From Saccharothrix sp. NRRL B-16348 (GTDB lineage: Bacteria > Actinomycetota > Actinomycetes > Mycobacteriales > Pseudonocardiaceae), in the NCBI RefSeq assembly GCF_001280085.1, contig NZ_LGED01000270.1, positions 56,150 through 120,149 on the forward strand: a stretch of DNA of 64,000 bases. The letters run 5' to 3'. Of the stretch, positions 38,670 to 49,077 are shown piece after piece. The notes under the pieces were generated by a model. It saw nothing but the letters and a program-made list of their open reading frames with translations. It ran no database searches and was not told the DNA's origin. Every line of letters begins with the position of its first letter. Position 1 is the stretch's first letter. Made by a program: the position numbers and the translations under genes.

Positions 38670-39371
38670 CTAGAGGCGGGATTGGAGGGCTTCGGCGGCG
38701 GCCAGGAGGTCGGCGGCCCAGCGGGCGCCCGGGCGGCGGCCCATGCGGTCGATGGGGCCCGAAACGGAGACCGCGGCGACGACCGAGCCCGTGCTGTCGC
38801 GGACCGGGGCGGAAACGGAAGCTACGCCCGGTTCGCGTTCTGCCACCGATTGCGCCCAGCCGCGGCGGCGCACTTCCAACAATGTGCGCTCGCCGTAAAC
38901 GGCGTCGGCGAGAACGGAGCGTTGGGTGCCCGGATCCGCCCACGCCGCCAATACCTTCGCGCCCGAACCCGCCGTCATCGGCAATCGCGCGCCGATCGGC
39001 ACGGTGTCGCGCAAACCACTCGGTGGTTCCGCGGACGACACGCAGATCCGCTGCATCCCGTCCCGCCGGTACAACTGGACGCTCTCGCCCGTGATGTCGC
39101 GCAACCTCGGCAACACCGAGGACGCCGCGTCGAGCAGCGGGTCGGTGGCCCCGCCCGCCAACTCCGCCAGTGCCGCGCCCGGGCGCCAGCGGCCGTCGGA
39201 ACCCCGTCGCAGCAACCGGTGCACCTCGAGCCCGACCGCCAACCTGTGCGCGGTAGCCCTCGGCAAGCCCGTCCGGTTGCACAACTCGGCGAGCCCACAC
39301 GGATCCTTTGCGACGGCGTTCAAGACGGCCACTGCCTTGTCGAGCACGCCGATCCCGCTATGCTGTCCCAC
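38670..39371 (-). CDS. ndgR: IclR-family regulator, NdgR/AreB-like
   Basis: The 233-residue protein has an N-terminal winged helix-turn-helix ([40 protein letters not shown], about residues 9-50) and a C-terminal IclR ligand-binding domain ([26 protein letters not shown] and [23 protein letters not shown]). The position divergent from leuC is the standard place of the actinobacterial NdgR/AreB regulator of leuCD and amino acid metabolism. The start is GTG at 39371. It probably binds the TCTGG-CCAGA site in the shared promoter. Confidence 0.88.
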   Translation of the reverse strand: MGQHSGIGVLDKAVAVLNAVAKDPCGLAELCNRTGLPRATAHRLAVGLEVHRLLRRGSDGRWRPGAALAELAGGATDPLLDAASSVLPRLRDITGESVQLYRRDGMQRICVSSAEPPSGLRDTVPIGARLPMTAGSGAKVLAAWADPGTQRSVLADAVYGERTLLEVRRRGWAQSVAEREPGVASVSAPVRDSTGSVVAAVSVSGPIDRMGRRPGARWAADLLAAAEALQSRL

Positions 39372-39394
39372 AAGCCGATACTAACTTCCCACTG

Positions 39395-39409
39395 TCTGGG
39401 AAGTCCAGA
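39395..39409. promoter_or_regulatory. candidate NdgR operator between ndgR and leuC
   Basis: TCTGG-GAAGT-CCAGA is a perfect 5-5-5 inverted repeat in the 71-base divergent promoter. A second half-site or weaker palindrome, CCAGATCTTGG, is at 39422-39432. The location between an IclR gene and leuC fits autoregulation and control of leuCD. Confidence 0.55.
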
Positions 39410-39442
39410 TCTATCGACTGTCCAGATCTTGGGAGAGTTGCG

Positions 39443-40846
39443 ATGAGCCGCACGCTTGCGGAGAAGGTGTGGGAAGCACACGTCGTGCGCCACGGCAGTG
39501 GCGCGGAGCCGGACCTGCTCTACATCGACCTCCACCTGCTGCACGAAGTGACCAGCCCGCAGGCGTTCGACGGCCTGCGGCTGGCGGGGCGAGGGCTCCG
39601 CCGCCCGGACCTCACGATCGCCACCGAGGACCACAACGTCCCGACGATCGACATCGAGCTGCCCATCGCCGACCCGGTCTCGCGCACGCAGGTCGAGACG
39701 CTGCGCAAGAACTGCGCGGAGTTCGGCGTGCGCCTGCACCCGATGGGCGACGCCGAGCAGGGCATCGTGCACGTCGTCGGGCCGCAGCTGGGCCTGACCC
39801 AGCCGGGCATGACCGTCGTCTGCGGTGACAGCCACACGTCGACGCACGGCGCGTTCGGCGCGCTGGCGTTCGGCATCGGCACGTCCGAGGTGGAGCACGT
39901 GATGGCCACCCAGACCCTGCCGCTGCGGCCGTTCAAGACCATGGCCATCACGGTCGACGGCGAGCTCCAGCCCGGTGTCACGGCGAAGGACGTCATCCTC
40001 GCGGTGATCGCGAAGATCGGCACCGGCGGCGGCCAGGGCTACGTCCTGGAGTACCGGGGCAGCGCGATCGAGGCGCTGTCCATGGAAGCGCGCATGACCG
40101 TGTGCAACATGTCGATCGAGGCGGGCGCCCGCGCGGGCATGATCGCGCCGGACCAGACCACGTTCGACTACATCAAGGGCCGTCCGCACGCGCCGTCCGG
40201 CGCGGACTGGGACGCGGCCGTCGAGTACTGGCGGACCCTGCGCACCGACGACGACGCCGAGTTCGACGCCGAGGTCCGCCTCGACGCCGCCGAGCTGACG
40301 CCGTTCGTCACCTGGGGCACCAACCCGGGCCAGGGCCTGCCGCTGAGCGCCAGCGTGCCCGACCCCGAGACCATCGTCGACGAGAACGAGCGCGTGGCCG
40401 CCGAGAAGGCCCTGACCTACATGGGGCTGGAGGCGGGCACCCCGCTGCGCGACATCCACGTCGACACCGTGTTCCTCGGCTCGTGCACCAACGGCCGCAT
40501 CGAGGACCTGCGCGCGGCGGCGGACGTCCTGCGCGGCCACCAGGTGGCCGACGGCGTGCGGATGCTCGTCGTGCCCGGCTCCATGCGGGTGCGCGCGCAG
40601 GCCGAGTCCGAAGGGCTGCACGAAGTGTTCTTGGCGGCGGGCGCCGAGTGGCGCCAGGCCGGCTGCTCGATGTGCCTGGGCATGAACCCGGACCAGCTCA
40701 AGCCCGGCGAGCGCAGCGCGTCGACCTCCAACCGCAACTTCGAGGGCAGGCAGGGCAAGGGTGGCCGCACCCACCTGGTTTCGCCACTCGTGGCCGCCGC
40801 CACCGCCGTGCGCGGCACGCTGTCGTCGCCCGCCGACCTGGTCTGA
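39443..40846 (+). CDS. leuC: 3-isopropylmalate dehydratase, large subunit
   Basis: The 467-residue aconitase-family subunit holds the 4Fe-4S cluster. Cluster cysteines lie in FLGSCTNGR (about residue 347) and [10 protein letters not shown] (about 410). The N-terminal ATEDHNVPT and [29 protein letters not shown] are textbook. Together with LeuD it isomerises 2- to 3-isopropylmalate. ATG 39443 has GGGAGAG upstream; longer in-frame starts would cross the regulator. leuD follows after 15 bases. Confidence 0.97.
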   Translation: MSRTLAEKVWEAHVVRHGSGAEPDLLYIDLHLLHEVTSPQAFDGLRLAGRGLRRPDLTIATEDHNVPTIDIELPIADPVSRTQVETLRKNCAEFGVRLHPMGDAEQGIVHVVGPQLGLTQPGMTVVCGDSHTSTHGAFGALAFGIGTSEVEHVMATQTLPLRPFKTMAITVDGELQPGVTAKDVILAVIAKIGTGGGQGYVLEYRGSAIEALSMEARMTVCNMSIEAGARAGMIAPDQTTFDYIKGRPHAPSGADWDAAVEYWRTLRTDDDAEFDAEVRLDAAELTPFVTWGTNPGQGLPLSASVPDPETIVDENERVAAEKALTYMGLEAGTPLRDIHVDTVFLGSCTNGRIEDLRAAADVLRGHQVADGVRMLVVPGSMRVRAQAESEGLHEVFLAAGAEWRQAGCSMCLGMNPDQLKPGERSASTSNRNFEGRQGKGGRTHLVSPLVAAATAVRGTLSSPADLV

Positions 40847-40861
40847 GGGAGTTTCGAGAAC

Positions 40862-41464
40862 ATGGATGCGTTCACCAGGCACACCGGGGTCGGCGTTCCG
40901 CTGCGCAGGTCCAACGTGGACACCGACCAGATCATCCCGGCCGTCTACCTCAAGCGCGTGACCCGCACGGGCTTCGAGGACGGCCTGTTCGCCGCCTGGC
41001 GCGGCGACGAGCAGTTCGTGCTCAACCAGGAACCGTTCCGGGCCGGCAGCGTGCTCGTCGCCGGGCCCGATTTCGGCACCGGGTCGTCCCGGGAGCACGC
41101 CGTCTGGGCGCTCATGGATTACGGCTTCCGGGTGGTCATCTCGTCCCGGTTCGCCGACATCTTCCGGGGCAACGCCGGCAAGCAGGGCCTCGTGGCGGCC
41201 CAGTGCGAGCAGTCCGATGTCGAATTGCTGTGGAAGCTGCTCGAGAACGAGCCCGGCACCGAGGTGACCGTCGACCTGACCGCGAACACGGTTGTGGCGA
41301 AGGACTTCACCGCGCCGTTCACGGTCGACGAGTACACCCGCTGGCGGCTGCTGGAGGGATTGGACGACATCGCCCTGACCCTGCGGCACGCCGACGACAT
41401 CACGGAGTTCGAGCAGCGCAGGCAGGCTTGGTTGCCGACTACCGATCCGCTGCCCGCGGGGTGA
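40862..41464 (+). CDS. leuD: 3-isopropylmalate dehydratase, small subunit
   Basis: The 200-residue swivelling-domain partner of LeuC shows [22 protein letters not shown] at the start and [31 protein letters not shown] in the centre. Both are hallmark substrate-binding segments. It is co-transcribed with leuC and completes the leucine branch together with leuB elsewhere in the window. The following 209 bases hold no gene; they carry the hup promoter region. Confidence 0.97.
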   Translation: MDAFTRHTGVGVPLRRSNVDTDQIIPAVYLKRVTRTGFEDGLFAAWRGDEQFVLNQEPFRAGSVLVAGPDFGTGSSREHAVWALMDYGFRVVISSRFADIFRGNAGKQGLVAAQCEQSDVELLWKLLENEPGTEVTVDLTANTVVAKDFTAPFTVDEYTRWRLLEGLDDIALTLRHADDITEFEQRRQAWLPTTDPLPAG

Positions 41465-41673
41465 CCGGCGAAGGGGTCGGATTCCCTCCGAACAGCGGGA
41501 ATCCGGCCCCTTCGATCCCTCCGCCGGCCGCCCGGGTGTCCCTCGACAGGTCGTAATTGCCCACGCCACAACAAGAAATCTGGCGTGGCGATTGGTATTT
41601 CCTTGCATATGGGCTTACCGTGGGCAATCAGTCGGCCCGACTAGGGCCGTGAGCGTCCTGGGAGGGACTGAAG

Positions 41674-42357
41674 GTGAACAAGGCCCAGCTCATCGAGGCG
41701 CTCGCCGAGCGCCTTGGCGACAAGAAGAACGCCGCTGCCGCTGTCGACGGCATCGTCGACGTCATCGTCCGCAGCGTCCACAAGGGCGAGAAGGTCAACA
41801 TCACCGGCTTCGGTGTCTTCGAGAAGCGTGCCCGTGCGGCCCGCACCGCTCGCAACCCGCGCACCGGTGAGACCGTGAAGGTCAAGAAGACCAACGTTCC
41901 CGCGTTCCGCGCGGGTTCGACGTTCAAGGACGTCATCAGCGGCACGAAGAAGCTGCCGCGCGTCACGGCCGCCAAGCCCGCTGCCGCCGCGGCGGCCAAG
42001 CCGGCCGCCGCGACGAAGGCTCCGGCGACCCGCAGCACCACCGCCCGTACCACCACTGCGCGCGCGACGCGCAGCACCGGTACGGCCACGCGTGCGGCTG
42101 CGGCAGCCACGAAGGCGCCGGCGACCCGCCGGACCGCCGCGGCTGCGAAGCCCGCCGCCACCGCCACCAAGGCCGCGCCTGCCAAGAGCACCGCGACCAA
42201 GGCCACCGCCGCGAAGACGACGACGGCGGCGAAGGCGACCGCGGCGAAGCCCGCGGCGGCGAAGAAGGCCACCACGGCGAAGGCGACGCCGGCGAAGGCC
42301 ACCACGGCCGCAGCCGCCAAGCCCGCGGCGAAGAAGGCCCCGGCCAAGAAGAAGTGA
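41674..42357 (+). CDS. hupB: HU-type nucleoid protein with long basic Ala/Lys/Thr tail
   Basis: The 227-residue protein has residues 1-90 as a standard HU domain ([28 protein letters not shown] and [29 protein letters not shown]). Residues 95-227 are a low-complexity tail of Ala, Lys, Thr and Pro, first with TTARTT/ATR runs, later with [13 protein letters not shown] and [10 protein letters not shown]. Such tailed HU (HupB, HupS, Hlp) are actinobacterial and condense DNA. The repetitive tail is likely variable in length between strains. The order leuC-leuD-hupB-mutT1-ppk is as in mycobacteria. Confidence 0.93.
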   Translation: MNKAQLIEALAERLGDKKNAAAAVDGIVDVIVRSVHKGEKVNITGFGVFEKRARAARTARNPRTGETVKVKKTNVPAFRAGSTFKDVISGTKKLPRVTAAKPAAAAAAKPAAATKAPATRSTTARTTTARATRSTGTATRAAAAATKAPATRRTAAAAKPAATATKAAPAKSTATKATAAKTTTAAKATAAKPAAAKKATTAKATPAKATTAAAAKPAAKKAPAKKK

Positions 42358-42395
42358 AACCGGGCCGGGTGATCACCGGCCAGGTACGCAACACA

Positions 42396-42435
42396 CGCTC
42401 AGGGCCCGATGCGGACGCGCACCGGGCCCTGAGCG
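42396..42435 (+). terminator. terminator after the HU gene
   Basis: A perfect stem, CGCTCAGGGCCC at 42396-42407 with GGGCCCTGAGCG at 42424-42435 (13 pairs with the next bases), has a 14-16 base loop. It lies 39 bases after the stop. There is no U-tract. Confidence 0.7.
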
Positions 42436-42544
42436 CTTGCTACCCCCGCAACCCCGTTCCGACCCGGCAGAGGCGTTCTCAGCCCCCGTTTCCACGCTTG
42501 CCCGCCTCGCCCTTCACCTCGGAACCCCGAACCTCCCCCACCAC

Positions 42545-42662
42545 CGCGTGAGTCGTACCTTCGCGTCGCGCGTGTCCTACGTTCAGAACGCGCGTGTCCT
42601 ACGTTCAGGACCCCCGAGTTCAACGCTCGGAACGCGCGCGGATGGGTGCTCGGAACGCGCGG
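42545..42662. repeat. intergenic repeat array C
   Basis: Three 22-base units occur, the first diverged (GTGAGTCGTACCTTCGCG) and two with the core CGTGTCCTACGTTCAG near 42570 and 42592. They run into the terminal module CCGAGTTCAACGCTCGGAAC and then decayed CTCGGAACGCGCG copies. The array is in the 756-base gap between hupB and the convergent mutT1. Confidence 0.8.
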
Positions 42663-42808
42663 GGTGAGTTCGGGGCGTGAGCGATCGGCGCTCTGATCGC
42701 GCCGGGCGCGCTTGGTCCGGCCGTTCGGTCAGCGCGAATCGGGCCGCCGTTGCGTCGGTGCCGATACGGCGTCCCGGTGATGGTGAAGATGCTTCGCAGG
42801 GGTCCCCG

Positions 42809-42828
42809 CCGGGGGGATCCCCGGTTTT
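42809..42828 (+). terminator. orphan terminator in the hupB-mutT1 gap
   Basis: CCGGGG-GGAT-CCCCGG followed by TTTT is a canonical small terminator on the plus strand. No credible gene ends before it: the only short reading frame there (42677-42928) runs through it. It may mark the end of an untranslated transcript. Confidence 0.5.
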
Positions 42829-42986
42829 CATGCTGCCGGCCCGGTCTGACAATTCCGGTGGCGTTCTGGGCGCCTGTGGAGAACTCACCGTGCTCGAACG
42901 GACTCCCGGCGTGACCCGACCGGCCTAAGGGCTGTCCTCGAAGTGGGTGCGGCTGGTTGAGCCGTGATCCGCAGGTCGAGTGGACG

Positions 42987-43100
42987 ACGTCGGGTGGCAA
43001 CGGAATGCCGTTTCAAAGCCTCGCCCACGACGGCCGAGCGGTGGTGTCGACCGGTGGCAACGTCAACGACAGCGCCGTGTTCACCCAGGTCAGGCCGCCT
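42987..43100 (+). pseudogene. fragment of an IS5-type transposase
   Basis: About 36 codons read like the middle of an IS5-family DDE transposase (NGMPFQSLAHDGRA and VVSTGGNVNDSAVFTQV; the GGNVND-F pattern follows the first catalytic strand). Nothing before or after extends the match. It ends against the 3' end of mutT1. The match is short, so confidence is limited. Confidence 0.4.
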
Positions 43101-43113
43101 TCGAGCCGGCGGG

Positions 43114-44028
43114 TCAGGTGGTCGGGGTCGGCAGCGCGGTCGGGAAGTAGTGGGCCGAGACCAGACGCGGCCAGGACGTGTGCGAGTCCGAAGTGGACCA
43201 CCCCGGCTCCGGCCGGCGGAACGCCAGCAGCCACGCGCTGCCCTTCTTGCACGGCGTGCCGCCCAACGACAGACCGCCCAGGTCGGCGAGGGTGGAGACG
43301 ATGTCCGGGATCACACCGCCCTGGCTGCACACGACGGGCGTCCCGACGCCGTCCACGATCTCCAGCAGCCGCACCAGCCCGGCCTCGCGGTCCGGCCAGT
43401 ACCCCTCCTCGGACAACCGCGGCTCCAGCAGCACGCCGACGCCCAAGTCCTCCGCCACCCCCTGAACGGTCTCCACGCACCGCACCCGAGGCGCGGAGTG
43501 CACCCGCACCGGCCCCCACAGCGGCAGCATCGACCGCAGCCCACCAGCCTGCCGCCACCCCGCCGAGCTCAACGGCCGCAGGTTGTCGTCACCCGGCCAG
43601 TTGTCCCGCTTGCCCGCCTTCGCGTGCCGCACCAGCAACACCGTCGCCAAATCCGCCGGCTCCGCCGTGAACGCCGCCAGCACCGAACGATCCGTGTCCG
43701 ACGTCACCAGCGAAGCCGCCTCGGCGAACGGCACCCACCGCAGCTCGTCCACCTCGTCGTTCGGCGCGAACGCGCCCGACGCGACCTGCGCGCTGAAGTA
43801 GTCCACGACCTTCGGCTTGCCGAAAGCCCGGTACGTCACCTGGCACAGGTACCGACCCAGCACGGCGTGGAAGCCGGTCTCCTCCAGCACCTCCCGCACC
43901 GCCGCCGCGGGCACCGTCTCGCCGGGGTCCAGCTTGCCCTTGGGCAGGGACCAGTCGTCATAGCGCGGCCGGTGCACGACCGCCACGGAACCATCGCGCC
44001 ACAGCACGGCGCCGGCAGCCCGGATCAA
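43114..44028 (-). CDS. mutT1: Nudix hydrolase with histidine-phosphatase domain (MutT1 type)
   Basis: The 304-residue fusion has an N-terminal Nudix domain with the box GKLDPGETVPAAAVREVLEETGF (about residues 31-53). A C-terminal phosphoglycerate-mutase-like domain starts LLVRHAKAGKR (about 131), with RHG-type catalytic His. Mycobacterial MutT1 has the same two-domain plan and removes 8-oxo-dGTP and diadenosine polyphosphates. The start, ATG at 44028, lies 4 bases after the ppk stop on the same strand. Such adjacency to ppk is conserved. Confidence 0.9.
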   Translation of the reverse strand: MIRAAGAVLWRDGSVAVVHRPRYDDWSLPKGKLDPGETVPAAAVREVLEETGFHAVLGRYLCQVTYRAFGKPKVVDYFSAQVASGAFAPNDEVDELRWVPFAEAASLVTSDTDRSVLAAFTAEPADLATVLLVRHAKAGKRDNWPGDDNLRPLSSAGWRQAGGLRSMLPLWGPVRVHSAPRVRCVETVQGVAEDLGVGVLLEPRLSEEGYWPDREAGLVRLLEIVDGVGTPVVCSQGGVIPDIVSTLADLGGLSLGGTPCKKGSAWLLAFRRPEPGWSTSDSHTSWPRLVSAHYFPTALPTPTT

Positions 44029-44032
44029 CGGC

Positions 44033-46321
44033 TCAGCCGATCGCGCGGTGGTTGCGCAACATCTCGGTCTGGTGGTCGCGCACTCTGGTGCCGTCCGCCG
44101 GCGACGCCTCCCACTCGCCGTCCGACTGCAGCACCCAGCACCGCGTGGTCGGTTCCAGCGCCGAGTCCATCATCGCGTCGAGCTGCGCGGTGAGCTTCGG
44201 GTCGGTGACCCGCAGCTGCACCTCGACCCGCCGGTCCAGGTTGCGGTGCATCATGTCGGCGCTGCCGATCCAGTGCTCCGCCGAGCCGACGAAGTGGAAC
44301 ACCCGCGAGTGCTCCAGGAACCGGCCCAGGATGGACCGGACGTGGATGTTCTCCGACAGCCCCTTGATGCCCGGCTTCAACGCGCACACGCCGCGCACGA
44401 CCACGTCGACCCGCACGCCCGCCTGCGACGCCCGGTACAGCGAGTCGATGACCTGCTCGTCCACCAGCGAGTTCACCTTGATGCGCACCCCGGCCGGCGC
44501 GCCCGCCCGTGCGTGCTCGATCTCACGCTCGATGCGCTCCACGATCCCGCGCCGCACGCCGTAAGGCGCGACGAGGAGGCTGCGGTAGTGGTCCTGCCGG
44601 GCGTACCCGGTGAGCACGTTGAACAGGTCGGTGAGGTCCGCGCCGATGGTCGGCTCGGCGGTGAGGATGCCGATGTCCTCGTACATCCGGGCCGTCTTCG
44701 GGTTGTAGTTGCCGGTGCCGATGTGGCAGTACCGCTGGATCCGCGAGCCCTCCTGCCGCACCACCAACGACGTCTTGCAGTGCGTCTTGAGCCCCATCAG
44801 GCCGTAGACGACGTGCACGCCCGCCTTCTCCAGCGCACGCGCCCACTTGATGTTCGCCTGCTCGTCGAACCGCGCCTTGATCTCCACCAGCGCCACGACC
44901 TGCTTGCCCGCCTCGGCCGCGTCGATCAGCGCGTCCACGATCGGCGAGTCGCCCGACGTGCGGTACAGCGTCTGCTTGATGGCCAGCACGCGCGGGTCGG
45001 CCGCCGCCTGCTCGATGAACCGCTGGACGGACGTGGAGAACGAGTCGTACGGGTGGTGCACCAGCACGTCGCCCTCGCGGAGGGTGGCGAAGATGCTCTT
45101 GGGCGTCTCGCGTTCGCCGAACGCCGAGTGCGTGGCGGGCACGAAGGGCGCGTCCTTGAGCTGCTTGCGGTCCACGCTGTAGAGCTGCCACAGGCACGAC
45201 AGGTCCAGCAGACCCGGCACCTGGACGACGTCGTGCGGGTCGACCTCCATCTCCCGCAGCAGCCGCTCCAGCATGTTCTCCGTCATGTCGTCGGCGACCT
45301 CCAGCCGCACGGGCGGCCCGAACCGGCGACGCGCCAGCTCCCGCTCCAGCGCCTGCAGCAGGTCCTCGTCCTGGTCCTCCTCGACCTCCAGGTCGGCGTT
45401 GCGGGTCACCCGGAACGCGTGGCACTCGATGACCTGCATGCCCGCGAACAGCTCGCCCATGTGCGCCGTGATCAGCTCCTCCAACGGCAGGAACGTCGCC
45501 GTCGGGCTGGTCCGGTCGCTCTCCACGCGCACCAGGCGCGGCACGTTGTCCGGCACCTTGATGCGGGCGAACCGCTCCGCGCCGCCTTCCGGGTCGCGCA
45601 CCGTCACGGCGAGGTTCAGCGACAGGCCGGAGATGTAGGGGAACGGGTGCGCAGCGTCCACGGCCAGCGGTGTGAGCACCGGGAACACCTGGTCGGTGAA
45701 GTAGTTGGACAGCCGCAGCTGCTCGAAGTCACTGAGCTGCGCCCAGTTGACGATGCTGATGGCGTGCTTCTCCAGCTCCGGCTGGATGTGGTCGAGGAAC
45801 GCCCTGGCGTGCTGCTCGACCAGTCCTTGGGCGCGCTTGGACATGTTCGCCAGCTGCTCGCGCGGGGTGAGCCCGTCCGCGCTGCGCACCGACAGCCCCG
45901 TCTCGTCGCGGCGCTTCAGGCCCGCGACCCGGACCATGTAGAACTCGTCCAGGTTCGAGGCGAAGATGGCCAGGAACTTCGCCCGCTCCAGCAACGGCTG
46001 GGAGGCGTCCTCGGCCAGCGCGAGGACCCTGGCGTTGAAGTCCAACCACGACAGCTCCCGGTTGAAGTACCGGTCGTCGGGCAGGTCGACCTGCGCCTCG
46101 GTGGCCGTGACCGCCGGTGGTGAGCTCGGGAACGACCGGGACGCGCCGTCGGCGGGCTGCTGCGCCGCCGTCGTGCCCGCACGCGTGCCGGCGCCGCCGC
46201 GGCGGGTGGCCGGTCGCGGTCGGCGGCGGGGGGTGCTCGCGGCCGGCGTGGTCCGCGGCGTCCTCGTCCGTCGCTTGGGCGCGGGCTGGTCGGGAGTGTT
46301 GTCCGTGCTCACGATCAGCAT
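44033..46321 (-). CDS. ppk1: polyphosphate kinase 1
   Basis: The enzyme has about 762 residues from ATG 46321 ([13 protein letters not shown]). An in-frame ATG at 46384 would nearly touch the upstream gene, and a GTG at 46312 is also possible. A basic Ala/Pro/Arg-rich N-terminal extension (to about residue 70) precedes the Ppk N domain ([19 protein letters not shown]). The catalytic C domains hold [21 protein letters not shown], with the phosphorylated His, and [14 protein letters not shown]. It makes polyphosphate from ATP at the membrane or in the cytoplasm. It is second to last in the cofC-small gene-ppk1-mutT1 series. Confidence 0.95.
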   Translation of the reverse strand: MLIVSTDNTPDQPAPKRRTRTPRTTPAASTPRRRPRPATRRGGAGTRAGTTAAQQPADGASRSFPSSPPAVTATEAQVDLPDDRYFNRELSWLDFNARVLALAEDASQPLLERAKFLAIFASNLDEFYMVRVAGLKRRDETGLSVRSADGLTPREQLANMSKRAQGLVEQHARAFLDHIQPELEKHAISIVNWAQLSDFEQLRLSNYFTDQVFPVLTPLAVDAAHPFPYISGLSLNLAVTVRDPEGGAERFARIKVPDNVPRLVRVESDRTSPTATFLPLEELITAHMGELFAGMQVIECHAFRVTRNADLEVEEDQDEDLLQALERELARRRFGPPVRLEVADDMTENMLERLLREMEVDPHDVVQVPGLLDLSCLWQLYSVDRKQLKDAPFVPATHSAFGERETPKSIFATLREGDVLVHHPYDSFSTSVQRFIEQAAADPRVLAIKQTLYRTSGDSPIVDALIDAAEAGKQVVALVEIKARFDEQANIKWARALEKAGVHVVYGLMGLKTHCKTSLVVRQEGSRIQRYCHIGTGNYNPKTARMYEDIGILTAEPTIGADLTDLFNVLTGYARQDHYRSLLVAPYGVRRGIVERIEREIEHARAGAPAGVRIKVNSLVDEQVIDSLYRASQAGVRVDVVVRGVCALKPGIKGLSENIHVRSILGRFLEHSRVFHFVGSAEHWIGSADMMHRNLDRRVEVQLRVTDPKLTAQLDAMMDSALEPTTRCWVLQSDGEWEASPADGTRVRDHQTEMLRNHRAIG

Positions 46322-46380
46322 TGTTCCCCAATACGGGCGGCTGCGCGCTGAGCGGAGCCGACCAGGAAGTGAACTCCGCG

Positions 46381-46587
46381 TCACACCGGCCGGAGCACGC
46401 CCCGCACGTCACCGGCGGCATCCCGCACGAGGGTGACCCGCTGGCCGGCGCGCAGCGAGCGCCAGCCGCCTTCGGCAACGGCTTCGGCGGACACGTCCAC
46501 CAGCACGCCGTCGTCGCGCAGCACGGTGGCTGAGCCGTCCGGGTGGTGTGCGCTCACCGTGGCCTGTTCGGCTGCGTGCTCGGTCAC
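46381..46587 (-). CDS. small OB-fold-like (cold-shock-like) protein
   Basis: The 68-residue protein has the strand pattern of a short OB/cold-shock-like fold: [44 protein letters not shown]. It lacks the classic KGFGFI RNA-binding motif of CspA. It lies 59 bases before ppk1 and 66 bases after cofC on the same strand, so it is probably co-transcribed. The function is unknown. Confidence 0.7.
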   Translation of the reverse strand: MTEHAAEQATVSAHHPDGSATVLRDDGVLVDVSAEAVAEGGWRSLRAGQRVTLVRDAAGDVRGVLRPV

Positions 46588-46653
46588 ACGTCCAAGCTAG
46601 TCGATCGAAAGGTGTTGCCACGCTCCGAATCGGGTCGGCTACCGGGAGAAGTC

Positions 46654-47262
46654 TCAGCAGCCCACGGGTGTGACGGTGGCCGCGGTGCGCGGGCCGAGGC
46701 CCAGGTCCGCGGCCAGGCGCAGGTCTTCGGCCGTGTCGACGTCGTGGCGCAGCGACGGCCACGGGCCGAGCAGGGGCGTGGCGCCGGAAGCCGTGTGGGC
46801 GCCCGCGGATCCGACGCCGAACGCCGGTGCCAGGTCGCCGCCGGGTGCCGACAGCAGCAGGGTCGTTCCCGTGCCCTGGCGGTCCGGGCAGAACGAACGG
46901 CCGCTCACCGTGGCCAGGGCGGCCACGAGGTCCGGGGTGCGGAGGGCGGGCAGGTCGGCTTGGAGGGCGCCGACCACGGAGGCCGGGTCGCGGGAGCGGA
47001 GGAGGTCGAAGCCGAACCGCAGCGACTCGTTCAGGCCTTCCGGGCCGGGGATCGACTCGACGCCGAGCGCCCGCAACTCCGCGACCACCGACGGGTCGGA
47101 CGTGACGGCCAGCACACGGCGGACGGCCGGGAGCGCGGCGGAGATGGTGTCCAACGCGAACGCCAAGGCCAGCGCCGGGCGGTCCAGCCGGGCGCCGACC
47201 AACCGCGTCTTGGCCCGGTCCAGGGTCTTGACCGGCACCACCAGGTCCACGTCGGCTCCCAC
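46654..47262 (-). CDS. cofC: 2-phospholactate/phosphoenolpyruvate guanylyltransferase (F420 synthesis)
   Basis: The 202-residue nucleotidyltransferase, CofC (FbiD in mycobacteria), activates phosphoenolpyruvate or 2-phospholactate with GTP on the way to coenzyme F420. Seen are the N-terminal VDLVVPVKTLDRAKTRL, the nucleotide-sugar-like core ALQADLPAL and the CofC motif DRQGTGTTLLLSAPG with HDVDTAEDL. The position next to ppk1 and the polyol-phosphate genes matches mycobacteria. It shows the organism makes F420 itself. Confidence 0.9.
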   Translation of the reverse strand: MGADVDLVVPVKTLDRAKTRLVGARLDRPALALAFALDTISAALPAVRRVLAVTSDPSVVAELRALGVESIPGPEGLNESLRFGFDLLRSRDPASVVGALQADLPALRTPDLVAALATVSGRSFCPDRQGTGTTLLLSAPGGDLAPAFGVGSAGAHTASGATPLLGPWPSLRHDVDTAEDLRLAADLGLGPRTAATVTPVGC

Positions 47263-47369
47263 CCCGCCATACTCCCGGATGCCGGCTGGACCTGGCCAGG
47301 GCGAGGGCTTGATTGTCGCTCCCGGCGTCGTGAGGAAGACTCCAGGTCCACGACGAAGAGGGAGTGCAC

Positions 47370-48071
47370 GTGGCCAAGGAGAAGGGCGGCTTCTGGGTCG
47401 GGCTCGCCGCGGCGGTCTTCTACCCCGCCACCGCGCTGATGGCGCGGCGGCGCAACGAAGGCGCGGAGCGGGTGCCCAGGACAGGCGGGGCGCTCATCGT
47501 GATGAACCACGTGTCGCACCTCGACCCCGTGTACGACGCCGTCTTCACGCACAAGCAAGGCCGTGTGCCGCACTTCCTCGCCAAGCACAGCCTGTGGAAC
47601 GTCCCGGTGCTCGGCGCCGTGGTCAAGGGCGCCCGGCAGATCCCGGTCTACCGCGGCACGGCGGACGCCCAGCAGAGCCTGCGCGCCGCGCACGAAGCCC
47701 TGGAGCAGGGCCTCGTCGTGATCATCTACCCGGAGGGCACGATCACCCGCGACCCGGACGGCTGGCCGATGGCCTCCCGCACCGGGGTGGCGCGGCTCGC
47801 GTTGGAGCACGACGTGCCGGTGCTGCCCGCGGCGCGCTGGGGCACGCGCGAGGTCTACGACCACTACCGGAAGAAGTTCCGCCCGTTGCCGCGCAAGACC
47901 GTGGTGACGAAGGTCGGTCCGCCGGTCGACCTGGACGCCTACCGCGCACGGCCGCAGAACCTGGCGTTGCTGCGCGAGGTCACCGACGTGCTGATGAACG
48001 AGGTGAAGGACCTGCTCGCGGACATCCGCGAAGAGCAGGCGCCCGACGGCTTCTACACCAAGAAGGCCTGA
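47370..48071 (+). CDS. 1-acyl-sn-glycerol-3-phosphate acyltransferase (PlsC-like)
   Basis: The 233-residue protein has the acyltransferase signature [11 protein letters not shown] (HX4D, about residues 45-55), a second motif [12 protein letters not shown], and the third [14 protein letters not shown]. It makes phosphatidic acid at the membrane. GTG 47370 is chosen because GAGGGAG sits 5 bases before it; the GTG at 47364 lies inside that ribosome site. gpsA, which makes glycerol-3-phosphate for the same pathway, starts 2 bases after the stop. Confidence 0.9.
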   Translation: MAKEKGGFWVGLAAAVFYPATALMARRRNEGAERVPRTGGALIVMNHVSHLDPVYDAVFTHKQGRVPHFLAKHSLWNVPVLGAVVKGARQIPVYRGTADAQQSLRAAHEALEQGLVVIIYPEGTITRDPDGWPMASRTGVARLALEHDVPVLPAARWGTREVYDHYRKKFRPLPRKTVVTKVGPPVDLDAYRARPQNLALLREVTDVLMNEVKDLLADIREEQAPDGFYTKKA

Positions 48072-48072
48072 C

Positions 48073-49077
48073 GTGGACCGGGTCGCGGTGCTGGGCGCCG
48101 GGTCGTGGGGCACCGCGTTCGCCAAGGTGCTCGCCGATTCCGGCACGGACGTGGTGCTGTGGGCACGGCGGGCCGACGTGGCCGACGCCATCTCCACGGG
48201 GCGGGTCAACGCCGACTACCTGCCGGGCGTGGCGCTGCCGGCGAACCTGGCCGCCACGTCGGACGCGCGGAAGGCGTTGGCCGGCGCGCAGGCCGTGGTG
48301 CTGGCGGTGCCGAGCCAGACGTTGCGGGAGAACCTGACGGGCTGGCGGCCGTGGCTGCCCGCGGGCGCGACGCTGGTCAGCCTCGCCAAGGGCGTCGAGC
48401 TGGGCACGCTGAAGCGGATGAGCGAGGTGGTCCGCGAGGTCGCCGGCGTGCCGGAGGACCAGGTGGCGGTGGTGTCCGGGCCGAACCTGGCCAAGGAGAT
48501 CGCGGCCGAGCAGCCGACCGCGACCGTCATCGCGTGCACCGACCACGATCGCGCGGTGGAGTTGCAGCACGCGTGCTCGAACTCCTACTTCCGGCCGTAC
48601 ACGAACGTCGACGTGGTGGGCTGCGAGCTCGGTGGCGCGTGCAAGAACGTGATCGCGCTGGCGTGCGGCATGGCGGCGGGCATGGGGTTCGGGGACAACA
48701 CGATGGCCTCGATCATCACCCGCGGTCTCGCCGAGACGGCGCGGTTGGGCGCGGCGCTGGGCGCGGACCCGTTGACGTTCGCCGGGTTGGCCGGGCTGGG
48801 CGACCTGGTGGCCACGTGCGCGTCGCCGCTGTCGCGCAACCGGTCGTTCGGGGAACGGCTGGGGCTCGGCGACTCGCTGGCGCAGGCGCAGGAAGCCGCG
48901 CACGGCCAGGTCGCCGAGGGCGTGAAGTCGTGCTCGTCGATCCGGGAGCTGGCCGCACGGGTCGGCGTGGACATGCCGATCACCGACGGCGTGCACCAGG
49001 TGTGCCACGAGGGGTTGGACCCGCGCGTGCTGACGGCGGCACTGCTCGGGCGCGAGCGGAAGGCGGAACGCCAGTGA
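48073..49077 (+). CDS. gpsA: glycerol-3-phosphate dehydrogenase [NAD(P)+]
   Basis: The 334-residue enzyme makes sn-glycerol-3-phosphate for phospholipids. Seen are the Rossmann motif [48 protein letters not shown], the catalytic Lys in [18 protein letters not shown], and [23 protein letters not shown]. It forms a tight unit with the PlsC-like gene before it, and its stop overlaps the GTG of the PLP enzyme. Confidence 0.96.
   Translation: MDRVAVLGAGSWGTAFAKVLADSGTDVVLWARRADVADAISTGRVNADYLPGVALPANLAATSDARKALAGAQAVVLAVPSQTLRENLTGWRPWLPAGATLVSLAKGVELGTLKRMSEVVREVAGVPEDQVAVVSGPNLAKEIAAEQPTATVIACTDHDRAVELQHACSNSYFRPYTNVDVVGCELGGACKNVIALACGMAAGMGFGDNTMASIITRGLAETARLGAALGADPLTFAGLAGLGDLVATCASPLSRNRSFGERLGLGDSLAQAQEAAHGQVAEGVKSCSSIRELAARVGVDMPITDGVHQVCHEGLDPRVLTAALLGRERKAERQ

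Noticed and set aside
38556..39446. Long plus-strand frame opposite the IclR regulator
   Set aside because: The minus strand gives a clean IclR protein; the plus frame is low in hydrophobic order and matches no family.
42677..42928. 83-codon frame after array C
   Set aside because: It runs through a canonical terminator, has no ribosome site and no recognisable domain.
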